Counted from the first letter of the stretch, positions 42,179 to 51,455 are shown. The stretch is DNA of 64,000 bases from Corynebacterium kutscheri (GCF_000980835.1 NZ_CP011312.1:930001-994000), one strand, 5' to 3'. The notes: generated by a model from the letters alone, not told the origin. Numbers and translations are program-made.

Positions 42179-44338
42179 TTAACTATTTTTAGCGTTACGC
42201 CCACGATAGGTAATAAACCCACCGACTGCAGCAAGAAGAACCGCTACAAGTACTAACCAGATAACAGAAGCACCAGTGTTCGCAAGACCCTTGCCCTTAT
42301 TTACTTGGCCAGGAGCAGCACTAGTGGTGTTCTTGGTGTTGTTCTGCTGTGGCTGGGCAGTGTTGTTGCCACCGTGGTGTGGTGCGGTGGTCACGCCTGG
42401 GGCAGGGCTATTGTTTCCACCATTCGGAGCAGGAGCAGGAGCAGGAGCAGGCGCTGGTGCTGGTGCTGGTGGGAATGGTGCCGGAGGAACCGGAATAGGA
42501 ATCGGGATTGGAATAATCGGCGGGAACTTACCGGTTGTGGTTGGAACAATCGGCTCAGTAGACGAAGTCGTCGTGGTTGGCTGTACCGACGAAGTAGTCG
42601 ATGAGGTCGATGTTGCTGACGAGGTGCTAGAAGCAGACGTTGTTGGTGTCATGCTTGACGTTGCCGAGGTTGTCGGAACCGGATGAATTGTCGACGACGA
42701 AGTCGTTGTAGTTGTTGGCGCAGGAGAAGACGAAGTAGTCGTTGGTGCTGGCTTATCATCCTTAGTGTAGCTGTTTACCGCGGTAACAACTAGTTCTGTT
42801 CCATCTTCTTTACGCGGGTCAATAGCTACTATGCCGTTTTGAGATACTTTTTCTTTACCATTAGTCAACCACTGTAGCGAATGCTTAAAGCCTGTAACTG
42901 TTGCATTGGTTTCTGAGAGTAAGCAGGTGGAGTCAAGTGGAAGATTTTCCACTTTAAAGGTTGCACCGTCTTTGAGTTTGGCACTACCTTTAACCGGTGC
43001 TTTTACTTCTTCACTACGACATGACCACTTAAACTCGAATTCCTTGTTCTTGTCTTTTTGGTCAAGGCCTTTCACTTCTTTCTTTAAGGTGAAAGTACCT
43101 TTACCTGGAACCGGAGGCTTTGGTGGAACTGGGTTATCTTCTTTGACATAGGTGTTGATCGCTGTGACGACCAGCGGATCTTCTTCTTTTTTGCGCGGGT
43201 TAACGAAAACCGAATCAGTAGGTGTCAGTCTATCTTGGTCGTTGGTTTGCCAGTTTACTAGATGGGTGTAGCCGTCGATTTCCGGTGCTTTTTCAGATAT
43301 TTGGCAAGTGGAATCCAGCGGTAAGTGGGTAATGGTGATTCGTGCGCCATTTTTTAGTGCTGTTTCACCTTTGGTGGCTGTGTTTTCATCTTCACGGCAT
43401 ACCCAGGTGAACTCAAATTCTTTGTCTTTATCTTTTTCTTTAAGGCCTTCAACCTTCTTTTCTAAGGTGAATTGACCTGTTTCTTCCTCTTCTTCGATAG
43501 GAGTGTATTCATTTTGAATTGCAAACTTGAATGTGTCGTTGTCCTTCAAAGTAAACTCGAATTGATAATCATTTGTCTTGATATCACCGGGCTTACCGCT
43601 AAATTTGACGGAAAGGCTGTGGTCAAACCCTCCAACAAGTGCACTGTTTTTATCTTCAGTTACTGTGCATTTAGTACCGGCAGCAAGTAAAATGCCGTTG
43701 TCTTTTGTCTCATTTGTCTTAAGGGCGAAAGAGCCGCTAGCGCTAGCTTTATTCATATTTGGCTCTGTGCATTCCCAATTAAACTTGAATGATTTGTTTT
43801 CTTTTTTTAATTGTTCAGCGAGCTCTTTACTCTTCGCGTCGTCTGATCCGCCCCGATTGTTGGTAACAACAATATTTTTAGTTATTTCGAACTTAGCCCA
43901 ATTTTCGGCTACTGGGGTTACAGGGTTATTGTTTTCGTCAATAACCGGCTCGGTAGAGTCTTGGTCGGTTGTGTCTTCTGTGAAACCAAAGAAGTCTTTG
44001 ATGCTTTGCCAGATACCGTCCCAGAAAGAAGGTTCTTCACCTGCGAGGGCATCCTGTGGATCTTGTGTAGCTGGTGCATCCTCTACAGGGAGTTGATCAG
44101 AAGGCTGGGTTTCAGTGTTATCAGACTGTAGATCATTAACCGCGGTAGCATCTTCTACAGCAGTGGTAGTGTTGTCTGTTGTTTCAGAAAGTGTAGTTTC
44201 TTGTGCTGTTGCGCTATGAGAGAAGTTGATAGCAAGTGGTACAAGACTTGCTATGAGAAGAAGTGTGAAGAGTATAGCAAGCCATGGGCTATGTAATAAG
44301 CCTTGGCTTGTTTTTCTTTTTGTAGGGGAATGATTCAT
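42179..44338 (-). CDS. Sortase-anchored surface protein with DUF5979-type repeats, prophage-borne
   Basis: 719 aa. Basic N-terminus and signal segment (about 17-45), an acidic Thr-rich linker, then three DUF5979-like beta repeats (starting near AKFEITKNIVV, GQFTLEKKVEGL and GTFTLKKEVKGL; each with a Trp/Cys core and a second Cys before a Glu). A Ser/Thr/Pro stalk with a PAPA run follows, then the sorting signal LANTG (685-689), a membrane helix and the tail YRGRNAKNS. It would be covalently linked to the wall as an adhesin or pilin-like protein. It lies inside attL-attR, 280 bp from the attR arm sites. Intact. Confidence 0.88.
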   Translation of the reverse strand: MNHSPTKRKTSQGLLHSPWLAILFTLLLIASLVPLAINFSHSATAQETTLSETTDNTTTAVEDATAVNDLQSDNTETQPSDQLPVEDAPATQDPQDALAGEEPSFWDGIWQSIKDFFGFTEDTTDQDSTEPVIDENNNPVTPVAENWAKFEITKNIVVTNNRGGSDDAKSKELAEQLKKENKSFKFNWECTEPNMNKASASGSFALKTNETKDNGILLAAGTKCTVTEDKNSALVGGFDHSLSVKFSGKPGDIKTNDYQFEFTLKDNDTFKFAIQNEYTPIEEEEETGQFTLEKKVEGLKEKDKDKEFEFTWVCREDENTATKGETALKNGARITITHLPLDSTCQISEKAPEIDGYTHLVNWQTNDQDRLTPTDSVFVNPRKKEEDPLVVTAINTYVKEDNPVPPKPPVPGKGTFTLKKEVKGLDQKDKNKEFEFKWSCRSEEVKAPVKGSAKLKDGATFKVENLPLDSTCLLSETNATVTGFKHSLQWLTNGKEKVSQNGIVAIDPRKEDGTELVVTAVNSYTKDDKPAPTTTSSSPAPTTTTTSSSTIHPVPTTSATSSMTPTTSASSTSSATSTSSTTSSVQPTTTTSSTEPIVPTTTGKFPPIIPIPIPIPVPPAPFPPAPAPAPAPAPAPAPNGGNNSPAPGVTTAPHHGGNNTAQPQQNNTKNTTSAAPGQVNKGKGLANTGASVIWLVLVAVLLAAVGGFITYRGRNAKNS

Positions 44339-44617
44339 GTTTTTTCCGTATCGTTTTTTTGAGAGTGCTCTTTATATATAGAGCGCAAGACATTTTCCCT
44401 CGCCTTATGTCAAAGGATTAGAGGGGTGACAGGCTTTGAAGCAGCCTGGTGTGGTTCCGCAAAGGCTGTTGTCAATGTCTTATTGATTTAAATTATCATC
44501 TGTAGCGGGGTTTAGACAAGTGTTGGTGGGTGTTGCTGTGTATTTGTTTTTGTTTCCGGCTGTTGCCACGTTTTTAGTTTTTGCAGGTGGTAAAAGTGCT
44601 GTATGAAGAGGTGAAAA
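44339..44617. promoter_or_regulatory. Upstream region of the surface protein gene
   Basis: Gene-free up to attR. GCTCT-N8-AGAGC perfect inverted repeat over a TATATA stretch (44367-44384), suitable as an operator or -10 region for the minus-strand surface protein gene. A CAGGCT...AGCCTG hairpin lies further right (about 44430). No regulator can be named. Confidence 0.4.
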
Positions 44618-44649
44618 TCCCATGACAATTCCACGACATTTCCACGACA
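44618..44649 (+). repeat. Integrase arm-type site candidates near attR
   Basis: Three related 10-mers, TCCCATGACA (44618), TTCCACGACA (44629) and TTCCACGACA (44640), spaced exactly 11 nt. Same motif, orientation and period as 20161-20181 beside attL. Confidence 0.6.
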
Positions 44650-44758
44650 CAAGACGGAAAACCGCAGGAAAAAAATGGAAACAGACAACAAAAGAAAAAA
44701 ATAAGAAAACCCTCTTCTACCTGCGTTTATGCTGGTCATGGGGCTTGTTTGAAGCTCA

Positions 44759-44790
44759 TCCAGTGTGAGTTCGAGTCTCACCAAGGGCAC
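44759..44790 (+). repeat. attR core repeat of the prophage
   Basis: 32-nt copy of the tRNA 3' half with one mismatch (A44784). It is not part of a complete tRNA here. Followed by a terminator that probably belonged to the tRNA gene before integration. Confidence 0.92.
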
Positions 44791-44793
44791 AAT

Positions 44794-44828
44794 AAGACTA
44801 GTTTGGAGTTTTTCTAAACTGGTCTTTT
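44794..44828 (+). terminator. Host terminator displaced from the tRNA gene
   Basis: AAGACTAGTTT pairs with AAACTGGTCTT (44794-44804 with 44816-44826; one wobble) followed by TT. Its place right after attR suggests it originally ended the tRNA transcript. Confidence 0.65.
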
Positions 44829-45170
44829 GGTGTTTAGTGTGCAACGTTTCTAGAATATTCGTCCAATATAAGTCTTATTACCAGGTGTTTTAAGCGGAAA
44901 AGATAATAAAACCCAAGCTTTTTGATTGTGCGGGTTGATGTATTGCGACATGCAACGTTTTGCCTCTTTGCCTGGAATGAAGCAGAAAACTTCTCCAGAA
45001 TAAGCAGTAGTTGGAAAAGGGGGACGTTTTTTAATACTGCTTGGTGATGCTAATACCTATTGGTATAGGAATAGGACGTATACATGTGTGATAGGTTCCT
45101 ATTTCACAGTAAGCAGTATGACACCATAAATAGTGGTGAAAAACTCAGGATGGAACAATAGTTTCTGTCT
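44829..45170. other. Gene-free stretch after attR
   Basis: 342 bases. It holds an imperfect inverted repeat around 45049-45110 (CCTATTGGTATAGGAATAGG and GATAGGTTCCTATTT) but no ORF with a ribosome binding site. Nothing else seen. Confidence 0.4.
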
Positions 45171-46182
45171 TTATTTGCTTTCTGCAATGGTCAAGACAGT
45201 TTTACCGCGGGATTGTCCAGAAGCGATTTTGGCTAGAGCGTTGTTAACTTCTTCGAAGGGGAATACCGTGTCTACCGAGGGTGTAAGTTGGAGTTCTTCT
45301 AGTAGCTGAGATACCTGTCGCAGTTGGTTATCATCGGATTCAACAAAGATAAAGTCATAGGCGACTTTGTAACGTTTGGCCATTTTGTCAAATTTTCGCC
45401 CGGCTAGTTTAAAGAGTAGCTGTTTGGGTTTTGATATCTTCATTCGCTGGGCAAAAGCTCCATTCGGCATGCCTCGAAGTGATACTAGGTGGCCACCGGG
45501 TTTGAGGATGCTCATTTGTTTTTCAGTTTCTGCTCCGCCAAGAGTATCGAGAGCATAGTCAATATTTGAGAGGATTGAGGTGTAGTCTTCATGCTGATAG
45601 CCCAAAAAACGGTCTGCGCCGAGTTTTAGTACACGTTCTCGGTTGGCTGCTGATCCATTGGTGATGACAGTCAGTCCCTGAGCTTTAGCGATGGGAATAG
45701 CCATAGCTCCTACGCCACCGGTACTACCTGAGATGAAGATTGATGTATTGGGCTGCGGATTTATCACTGCCAGGGATTGCATGATGGTTAAGGCAGTCAG
45801 TAGCATAGCAGCGGCTTCAATATTGCTGAGATAGGAAGGTACTGGTGCAAGCGCATGGAGATCTACAGCTACATATTTGGCAAAGGTACCAATACTATTT
45901 TAGTGGTAGTCGAGCAAAAACCCGGTCGCCGACAGCTAAATCATTGCTTTTACCGTTGAGAGATTCGATGATACCAACGACCTCATTTCCGGCAATGAGT
46001 GGCAATGTGTAGGAAGTGATGAGTTTGACTTCACCGCGGGTAATCATATTGTCTAGTGGATTAACTCCAGCGGTGAGTACTCGAAGAAGTGCTTGTCCCG
46101 GTTTCGGTGTTGGGATAGGGGCATCTTGAAGTTGGAGGTTGAGATTGTTCTTGCTGTAATTGTGTGGCTGGGCGGTTTTCAT
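45171..46182 (-). pseudogene. Zinc-type quinone oxidoreductase (MDR family), frameshifted
   Basis: MKTAQPHNYSKNNLNLQLQD...VGDRVFARLPLK, then TAG at 45895. With one more A in the AAAA run (plus coordinates 45898-45901) the frame continues NSIGTFAKYVAVD into FISGSTGGVGAMAIPIAKAQGL (NADP-binding) and ends at 45171. About 336 residues when joined. Medium-chain reductases of this type reduce quinones or aldehydes with NADPH. A host gene, in operon with the Rrf2 regulator; a sequencing error or phase-variable tract is possible. Confidence 0.8.
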
Positions 46183-46190
46183 GTGGTTCC

Positions 46191-46616
46191 TTAAAGAGTT
46201 GAGTTGTTGGTGCTGTAGTAAAGATCGTCGATGAGCTGACTGAGAGTTTTAGTGCCTAAAGAGTTGGCGAGGTCTTGTTTGAACTGATCAAAGGTTGGTT
46301 TAAGTACGAGCGAAATGCGTTTTCCTATGGGGCATTGTGGGTGGGGGGTTTGGTGCAGATTGAATAGGTATTTGTCGGGGTGGACGGCCTGGTAGATCTC
46401 TGCGAGGGTGATTGATTCTTTTGGTTTTACCAGAGTGAATCCTGCTTTGCCTTGACTGCTTTCTATTAGTGCTGCTTGTTTGAGCATGCTAGTGATTTTT
46501 CGAATGTGGCTTGGATTGGTGCCTACGCTTTTTGCCAGGGCTTGAGAGCTGGCGATTTCTGTGGTCTCTGATATATAGACTAAGGCGTGGATTGCTTGGG
46601 CAAATTTAGTATCCAT
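46191..46616 (-). CDS. Rrf2-family transcriptional regulator
   Basis: 141 aa. Winged-helix N-terminus (FAQAIHALVYISETTEIASSQALAKSVGTNPSHIRKITSMLKQAALIES) and the Rrf2 wing KAGFTLVKPKESITLAEIYQAV. Only one Cys (HPQCP), so it is not the Fe-S type; closer to YwnA-like members. Eight bases upstream of the reductase gene on the same strand, so probably its local repressor. Confidence 0.85.
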   Translation of the reverse strand: MDTKFAQAIHALVYISETTEIASSQALAKSVGTNPSHIRKITSMLKQAALIESSQGKAGFTLVKPKESITLAEIYQAVHPDKYLFNLHQTPHPQCPIGKRISLVLKPTFDQFKQDLANSLGTKTLSQLIDDLYYSTNNSTL

Positions 46617-47137
46617 GCTTTTCCTAACTTGTATCTATAATAGGTACAAGTTTACTTATGCTAGCCACCAGCTGTCAAAGGTAGGTGAATTGGTATTGGT
46701 AAAAAGCTTGTTGAGAAGATCTGCTGCTATCGAGACCCGCACTATATTTAGTTTGGTTTTCACCTGTAGTAGATCGTTGTGGGGCAGCCTTTTGTATTAT
46801 AAGAAACCGTTGGTTAGTCCAGCTTGTGTGAGGTAGACCTGTATGCAGATGGGTGCTTGCTGCGTAGGCGTTTGAGATCGACGGACAGTAGTATTGTCTG
46901 AGTTTTGTTGCAATGAAGGTACTGGGGTTTATCTGCAACTGGCAGAAGTGATGAGTTTTTTGGTTTAGTGAACCCAGATTTTTAGACAAAATATCTTCTT
47001 GGCCTGTATGTACCCGTGTTATTCGTCAAGTGTCTTGATAGAAAAATGTATAGGCTAGCGGGGTGGGGAAGAATAAATTTATCGGAAGATGCGTAAGATT
47101 TTAAAGGTTTTTGGGCGCTCATCCTTTACTTAATTTA
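46617..47137. other. 521-bp stretch without a supported gene
   Basis: ORFs on both strands exist (for example 46675-46989 minus) but lack ribosome binding sites and family features. The Rrf2 promoter should lie at its left end. Possibly decayed former coding DNA; nothing recognisable. Confidence 0.4.
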
Positions 47138-48028
47138 CTATGTCCCTGTTTGCAACGATTTATACCGGGCGGAAAATATAGCGGTACCGGGAAAATGTGC
47201 ACCGCGAAGGGGAGACCACTGTCCCCAGGTTTGGGTTAGATCTGCTGGCCAAGCGGGTTCGTGGACGTCGTAAAGCGAAAAACCTGTGGCAGAAAGAGCT
47301 CGGATGTGCTCGCTAAATTGGTGTTGGTATTCAGCGTAGCTAAGTTGTCCATATTCGTCATGTTCTTCGTAATCTTTGTCGAAATAGGAATAACGAACCT
47401 GCATGCTGGCGGGGTCATCATCGAAAATCCATCGCATAGGGTGACCGATGGAATATACAAACAAGCCTCCTGGTTTTATCACGGCAGCCACTTCGGTAAA
47501 CGCGGCCGTTAAATCTGGTAGGAAAGGAAAAGCGCCAAAAGCAGAAAACACAATATCGAAACTCTTTTCTGCAAAAGGAAGTGCTAAGGCATTTGCTTGT
47601 AGGAGGTGAAGGTTAGGTGGGGAATGAGTACTTTTAGTATCGCTAGTTTCACCGTATCTGCGAAGCATCTGGGCAGAAATGTCAAACGCTGTTACCTGGG
47701 CATCTGGGTATCTGCTAGCAAGCCAGTGTGAACATGGTGCAGAGCCACAGCCAACTTCTAAGATTTTTTGGTTATCGATTGAGCCAAGAAGCCCAGCGTC
47801 TTTTTCGTGCAGCATTTCTGGGCACCAATAAAAAGAAGAAAGATATGTGCTGTGCCGATGATGGTAATCATTGGCATCGCTATCCCACCAGTGTTTATTG
47901 GCTGTGGTGGCTGCTATAGCGAGATCGGTAGGGCGAGTGGGGGATGTATCGTCGTTAAGCTTTTTATTATTGATCTTTTTGCTGCTGAAGATGGGTGGTA
48001 AATGGGGTGGGGGTGAAGAGATACTCAT
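47138..48028 (-). CDS. Class I SAM-dependent methyltransferase
   Basis: 296 aa. Pro/Ser-rich leader, then the SAM fold: ILEVGCGSAPCSHWLA (motif I), VTAFDISAQML (motif II), FDIVFSAFGAFPFLPD (motif III), and IKPGGLFVYSIGHPMRW. The HPMRW segment is typical of a corynebacterial and mycobacterial methyltransferase found near polA/rpsA. Substrate unknown. Monocistronic, divergent from rpsA. Confidence 0.85.
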   Translation of the reverse strand: MSISSPPPHLPPIFSSKKINNKKLNDDTSPTRPTDLAIAATTANKHWWDSDANDYHHRHSTYLSSFYWCPEMLHEKDAGLLGSIDNQKILEVGCGSAPCSHWLASRYPDAQVTAFDISAQMLRRYGETSDTKSTHSPPNLHLLQANALALPFAEKSFDIVFSAFGAFPFLPDLTAAFTEVAAVIKPGGLFVYSIGHPMRWIFDDDPASMQVRYSYFDKDYEEHDEYGQLSYAEYQHQFSEHIRALSATGFSLYDVHEPAWPADLTQTWGQWSPLRGAHFPGTAIFSARYKSLQTGT

Positions 48029-48375
48029 GAAAATTACGTTGGTAGTGCTGTGATTATTGATGAATTAGTTATTTAATGTGCTACCCGTTTTGGTATTGAC
48101 CAGTGGGGAAGATATATGAACTGGGAAAATTTCGGTGTTTCACTTGCTTAAGCTGCAAAAATAGGCTAGCATTGTCGAGGCGTCTTGATATACTGTGTCT
48201 TCGTTTTGCTTTTGTAGGAGAGTATAGCGTGATCGGTGTGGAATCGGGATGGCACTAGATGCACTCTCATCTTTTAAAGCTATGGCTTAAAAGATGGTAT
48301 GTGTCTGGTTGCTGCAAAGAGAAGAGGCGCTTTTTGTCCATCAACTATTCCTACTTAATTCGGAGCAATTAACAT
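48029..48375. promoter_or_regulatory. Intergenic region with rpsA promoter candidate
   Basis: 347 bases between divergent genes. TTGCTT (48144-48149) and TAGCAT (48167-48172) are 17 nt apart, a plausible promoter for rpsA with a ~200-nt leader. A second TATACT lies at 48188. No autoregulatory structure could be fixed by eye. Confidence 0.4.
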
Positions 48376-49839
48376 ATGTCCTCCAAAAACGTCCCTCAGG
48401 TAGCCATTAATGATATTGGTTCCGCTGAGGATTTCCTCGCAGCTGTCGACGCAACCATCAAGTATTTCAACGATGGTGACATCGTCGAGGGCACCGTGGT
48501 TAAGGTAGACCACGATGAGGTTTTGCTTGATATCGGATACAAGACCGAGGGTGTTATTCCTTCCCGCGAGCTTTCCATCAAGCATGATGTCGATCCAGAT
48601 GAGGTCGTCGAAGTTGGCGACCAGATCGATGCTTTGGTTTTGACCAAGGAAGATAAAGAAGGTCGCCTCATTCTTTCTAAGAAGCGTGCTCAGTACGAGC
48701 GTGCTTGGGGCGCTATCGAGCAGCTCAAAGAAAACGATGAGCCAGTTACCGGTACCGTCATTGAAGTTGTTAAGGGCGGCTTGATCCTTGACATCGGTCT
48801 ACGTGGCTTCCTGCCTGCGTCTCTTGTTGAGATGCGTCGTGTTCGTGACCTTGATCCTTATATTGGTCAGCAGATCGAGGCTAAGATCATTGAGCTTGAC
48901 AAGCAGCGCAACAATGTTGTTCTGTCCCGTCGTGCCTTCCTTGAGCAGACTCAGTCTGAGGTTCGCTCCGAGTTCCTACACCAGCTGCAAAAAGGCCAGG
49001 TTCGCAAGGGTGTCGTTTCCTCCATCGTCAACTTCGGCGCTTTCGTCGATCTCGGCGGTGTCGACGGTCTCGTTCACGTTTCCGAACTGTCCTGGAAGCA
49101 TATCGACCACCCATCTGAGGTTGTTACCGTAGGCGACGAAGTCACCGTTGAGGTTCTTGACGTTGATCTTGATCGTGAGCGGGTATCCCTTTCTTTGAAG
49201 GCAACCCAGGAAGATCCATGGCGTGTATTTGCTCGTACTCATGCAGTCGGCCAAATCGTTCCAGGCAAGGTCACCAAGCTGGTTCCATTCGGTGCATTCG
49301 TTCGTGTCGAAGAGGGCATCGAGGGTCTGGTACACATTTCCGAGTTGGCTCAACGCCACGTTGAGGTTCCAGATCAGGTTGTTAACGTTGGTGATGAGGC
49401 TATGGTCAAGGTCATCGACATCGACCTTGAGCGTCGTCGTATCTCCTTGTCGCTTAAGCAGGCCGATGAGGATTACACCGAAGAGTTCGATCCATCCAAG
49501 TACGGTATGGCTGACTCTTATGACGAGCAGGGCAACTATATCTTCCCTGAGGGCTTCGACCCAGAGACCAACGAGTGGCTTGAAGGCTTCGACGAGCAGC
49601 GTCAGGCATGGGAAGCACGCTATGCAGAGTCCGAGCGTCGTTTCAACCTGCATACCGCTCAGATCGAGCGCAACCGTATTGCAGCAGCTGAGGCTGCCGC
49701 AGCCGGTGAAGAGACCAACTACTCCTCCGAGTCTGCTGAGGCTGCACCAGAGGCAGCAGCAGCTCCTGAGGTAGAAGGCGGTTCCTTGGCTTCTGATGAG
49801 CAGCTCGCTGCTCTGCGCGAGAAGCTCGCTGGTAACTAA
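48376..49839 (+). CDS. rpsA: 30S ribosomal protein S1
   Basis: 487 aa. Four S1 RNA-binding repeats at about 35-105, 120-190, 205-275 and 290-360 (each with the GxVxxxxxxGxxVxx pattern, e.g. GVVSSIVNFGAFVDLGGVDGLVHVSELSW), then an acidic/Ala-rich tail. Four-repeat S1 is normal for Actinobacteria. It binds mRNA at the 30S platform. Strong C-ending, host-optimal codons. Confidence 0.97.
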   Translation: MSSKNVPQVAINDIGSAEDFLAAVDATIKYFNDGDIVEGTVVKVDHDEVLLDIGYKTEGVIPSRELSIKHDVDPDEVVEVGDQIDALVLTKEDKEGRLILSKKRAQYERAWGAIEQLKENDEPVTGTVIEVVKGGLILDIGLRGFLPASLVEMRRVRDLDPYIGQQIEAKIIELDKQRNNVVLSRRAFLEQTQSEVRSEFLHQLQKGQVRKGVVSSIVNFGAFVDLGGVDGLVHVSELSWKHIDHPSEVVTVGDEVTVEVLDVDLDRERVSLSLKATQEDPWRVFARTHAVGQIVPGKVTKLVPFGAFVRVEEGIEGLVHISELAQRHVEVPDQVVNVGDEAMVKVIDIDLERRRISLSLKQADEDYTEEFDPSKYGMADSYDEQGNYIFPEGFDPETNEWLEGFDEQRQAWEARYAESERRFNLHTAQIERNRIAAAEAAAAGEETNYSSESAEAAPEAAAAPEVEGGSLASDEQLAALREKLAGN

Positions 49840-49862
49840 TTATTAAATTAGTGCTTTAAAAA

Positions 49863-49910
49863 AGTAGAGCACCTAGGTAGTAGTTCCTAGGTGCTCTACT
49901 TATATGTTTT
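49863..49910. terminator. Bidirectional terminator after rpsA
   Basis: Perfect 15-bp stem (49863-49877 with 49886-49900, AGTAGAGCACCTAGG and complement) and TATATGTTTT after it. Lies between convergent genes. Confidence 0.9.
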
Positions 49911-49917
49911 AGATTAA

Positions 49918-50658
49918 TTATGCATTAAGGTCTCTAGCACAGTGTTCAACTAGGGGCGTATCGTCGCATAAATGCTGGGTGACAATTCTGCGCACTAGCT
50001 TTTCATCGACATATTCATACCAAATACCCTCTGGATAAACCGCCATAACTGGACCCAGCGAACAGGGGAAAAGACAACCAGTTTGAGTGATAAGTACTTC
50101 ATCATCACTTAATCCGAGTCGCGCGTATTCTTCTGCCAGAGCAGAAGCTGTGGCATCAGCTCCTAATGCAGAACACCGTGGGTCACGGCAGATAAGAACA
50201 TGACGGGTAAAATTTGGCACTTTTTCCCAAGCCGGACTTAATAGCGGAGCCGCCGTAGTTACCGTCTGTGTTTTCCTAGAATCTGGTTGAGAATCCGCGT
50301 CTTCAATAGCAGCTAAAAGCGCAGATTCTTGGATTTTTGAGGTATATACAGCAATGCTCGGTGGATTTTCTTGCTGTACATACCAATGCTTAGCGATTCT
50401 GCGAATCCAGGAAATACGTGTGCGATCACTATCATGCTCCGGTGCGATAATGCGCACTGCAGCTACTTTGTGCTCCTGTAAATTAGTCAGTGCTTGCCCC
50501 AAAGTTATTCCTGGTGCACTAAGCACACATACCTCGATAATTGCCCCCGGATTCTGTGCCCGATATCGCTGAGCAATGGCCTGATACGTGGCAGTCTTGC
50601 TTTCATCCAGGCCAGTGGCATGTACTATCAAAATTCCAGTTGGATTATTACTGATCAT
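49918..50658 (-). CDS. CbiX-like chelatase domain fused to a thioredoxin-like [2Fe-2S] ferredoxin domain
   Basis: 246 aa. The N-terminal half (ILIVHATGLDESKTAT, SAPGITLGQALTNL, RIIAPEHDSD) follows the CbiX/SirB sirohydrochlorin chelatase fold with a conserved His. The C-terminal ~90 residues are a Shethna-type ferredoxin with C-x4-C (CRDPRC) and C-x3-C (GCLFPC). This fusion occurs next to Fec-type ABC importers in actinobacteria, as here (four-base overlap). Role in tetrapyrrole metal insertion or cofactor metabolism is inferred. Confidence 0.75.
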   Translation of the reverse strand: MISNNPTGILIVHATGLDESKTATYQAIAQRYRAQNPGAIIEVCVLSAPGITLGQALTNLQEHKVAAVRIIAPEHDSDRTRISWIRRIAKHWYVQQENPPSIAVYTSKIQESALLAAIEDADSQPDSRKTQTVTTAAPLLSPAWEKVPNFTRHVLICRDPRCSALGADATASALAEEYARLGLSDDEVLITQTGCLFPCSLGPVMAVYPEGIWYEYVDEKLVRRIVTQHLCDDTPLVEHCARDLNA

Positions 50659-51455
50659 CGTGGTGTCACCCCAGTTTGAATAACCAGTGGTCCACCGTCG
50701 ATAGGATGTTGATCCACATATACATTAATTCCGTAGATTTCCTGCAAAATATCTGGCGTTAGAGTTTCTACAGGCGTGCCATAAGCTTGGACACAGCCAT
50801 TTTTCATTACCACAATGACATCGCAGAACCGTGCCGCTAGATTTAGATCATGAAACGCACCCACAACAGAAAAACCACGGGTGGTGATGGCCTGCATAAT
50901 CTCCCAGGCAGCTCCCGGGTCGAGATGATTGGTAGGTTCATCAATAAAGAGGATTTTCGGGTTTTGCGTAAAAACTCGCGCAAGTTGGACTCGTTGACGT
51001 TCACCACCAGATAAAGTCGACCAAAATCTGCCCCGTAGCTGTTCAATGCCAGCAGCAGCGAGTGATTCACTAAGAGAATCTTGGCTGATCTGTGCTGGGC
51101 TTGCCCAACCGTTTTGATGGGGGATTTTGCCTAATGCAACAATATCTTCTACCTTCAAATCCACCTGAGCTTGTGAATGCTGTGCAAGTAAGGCAGTAAG
51201 TTGGGCTAGGCGTTTCGACGATAAGGAATGCGGATTTACACCGTTAACCCGGATTTCCCCAGAATCTGGGCTCAGTAGTGCAAGCGCAGTTTTGATGAGG
51301 GTAGATTTTCCACAACCGTTAGGACCAATAATTCCAGTGACTTTTCCTGCTGGAGCAGAAAAGCTTACCTTATTAAGAATTAGTGTTTTACCAGCGCTCC
51401 AGCATACGTTGGAAACATTAAGTGCATCCGGGGTAGTTGTTTTAGGGATGCTCAT
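50655..51455 (-). CDS. Fec-type (iron/cobalamin/F420-0-like) ABC importer ATPase
   Basis: 266 aa. Walker A GPNGCGKST, signature LSGGERQRVQLAR, Walker B LFIDEPTNHLD. It energises import through the overlapping permease gene. Related systems in actinobacteria are annotated as 'putative F420-0 ABC transporter'; iron-siderophore, heme or corrinoid uptake are alternatives. Confidence 0.9.
   Translation of the reverse strand: MSIPKTTTPDALNVSNVCWSAGKTLILNKVSFSAPAGKVTGIIGPNGCGKSTLIKTALALLSPDSGEIRVNGVNPHSLSSKRLAQLTALLAQHSQAQVDLKVEDIVALGKIPHQNGWASPAQISQDSLSESLAAAGIEQLRGRFWSTLSGGERQRVQLARVFTQNPKILFIDEPTNHLDPGAAWEIMQAITTRGFSVVGAFHDLNLAARFCDVIVVMKNGCVQAYGTPVETLTPDILQEIYGINVYVDQHPIDGGPLVIQTGVTPR

Noticed and set aside
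42276..42686. Plus-strand Gly/Ala/Val-rich ORF
   Set aside because: Shadow of the Pro/Ala and Ser/Thr stalk repeats of the surface protein on the other strand.
20060..44790. Second functional tRNA at attR
   Set aside because: Only the 3' half is present at 44759-44790 and its acceptor carries a mismatch; no 5' half precedes it.
44512..44844. Minus-strand 110-aa ORF over attR
   Set aside because: It is the antisense reading of the tRNA-derived att repeat; the same peptide motif appears antisense at attL (20060-20245).
46675..46989. Minus-strand 104-aa ORF in the gap after the Rrf2 gene
   Set aside because: No ribosome binding site, low-complexity composition and no family similarity.
48976..49653. 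Long minus-strand ORF inside rpsA (also 49223-49774 plus)
   Set aside because: Antisense or alternate-frame shadows caused by the biased codon usage of rpsA; no ribosome binding site or family features.
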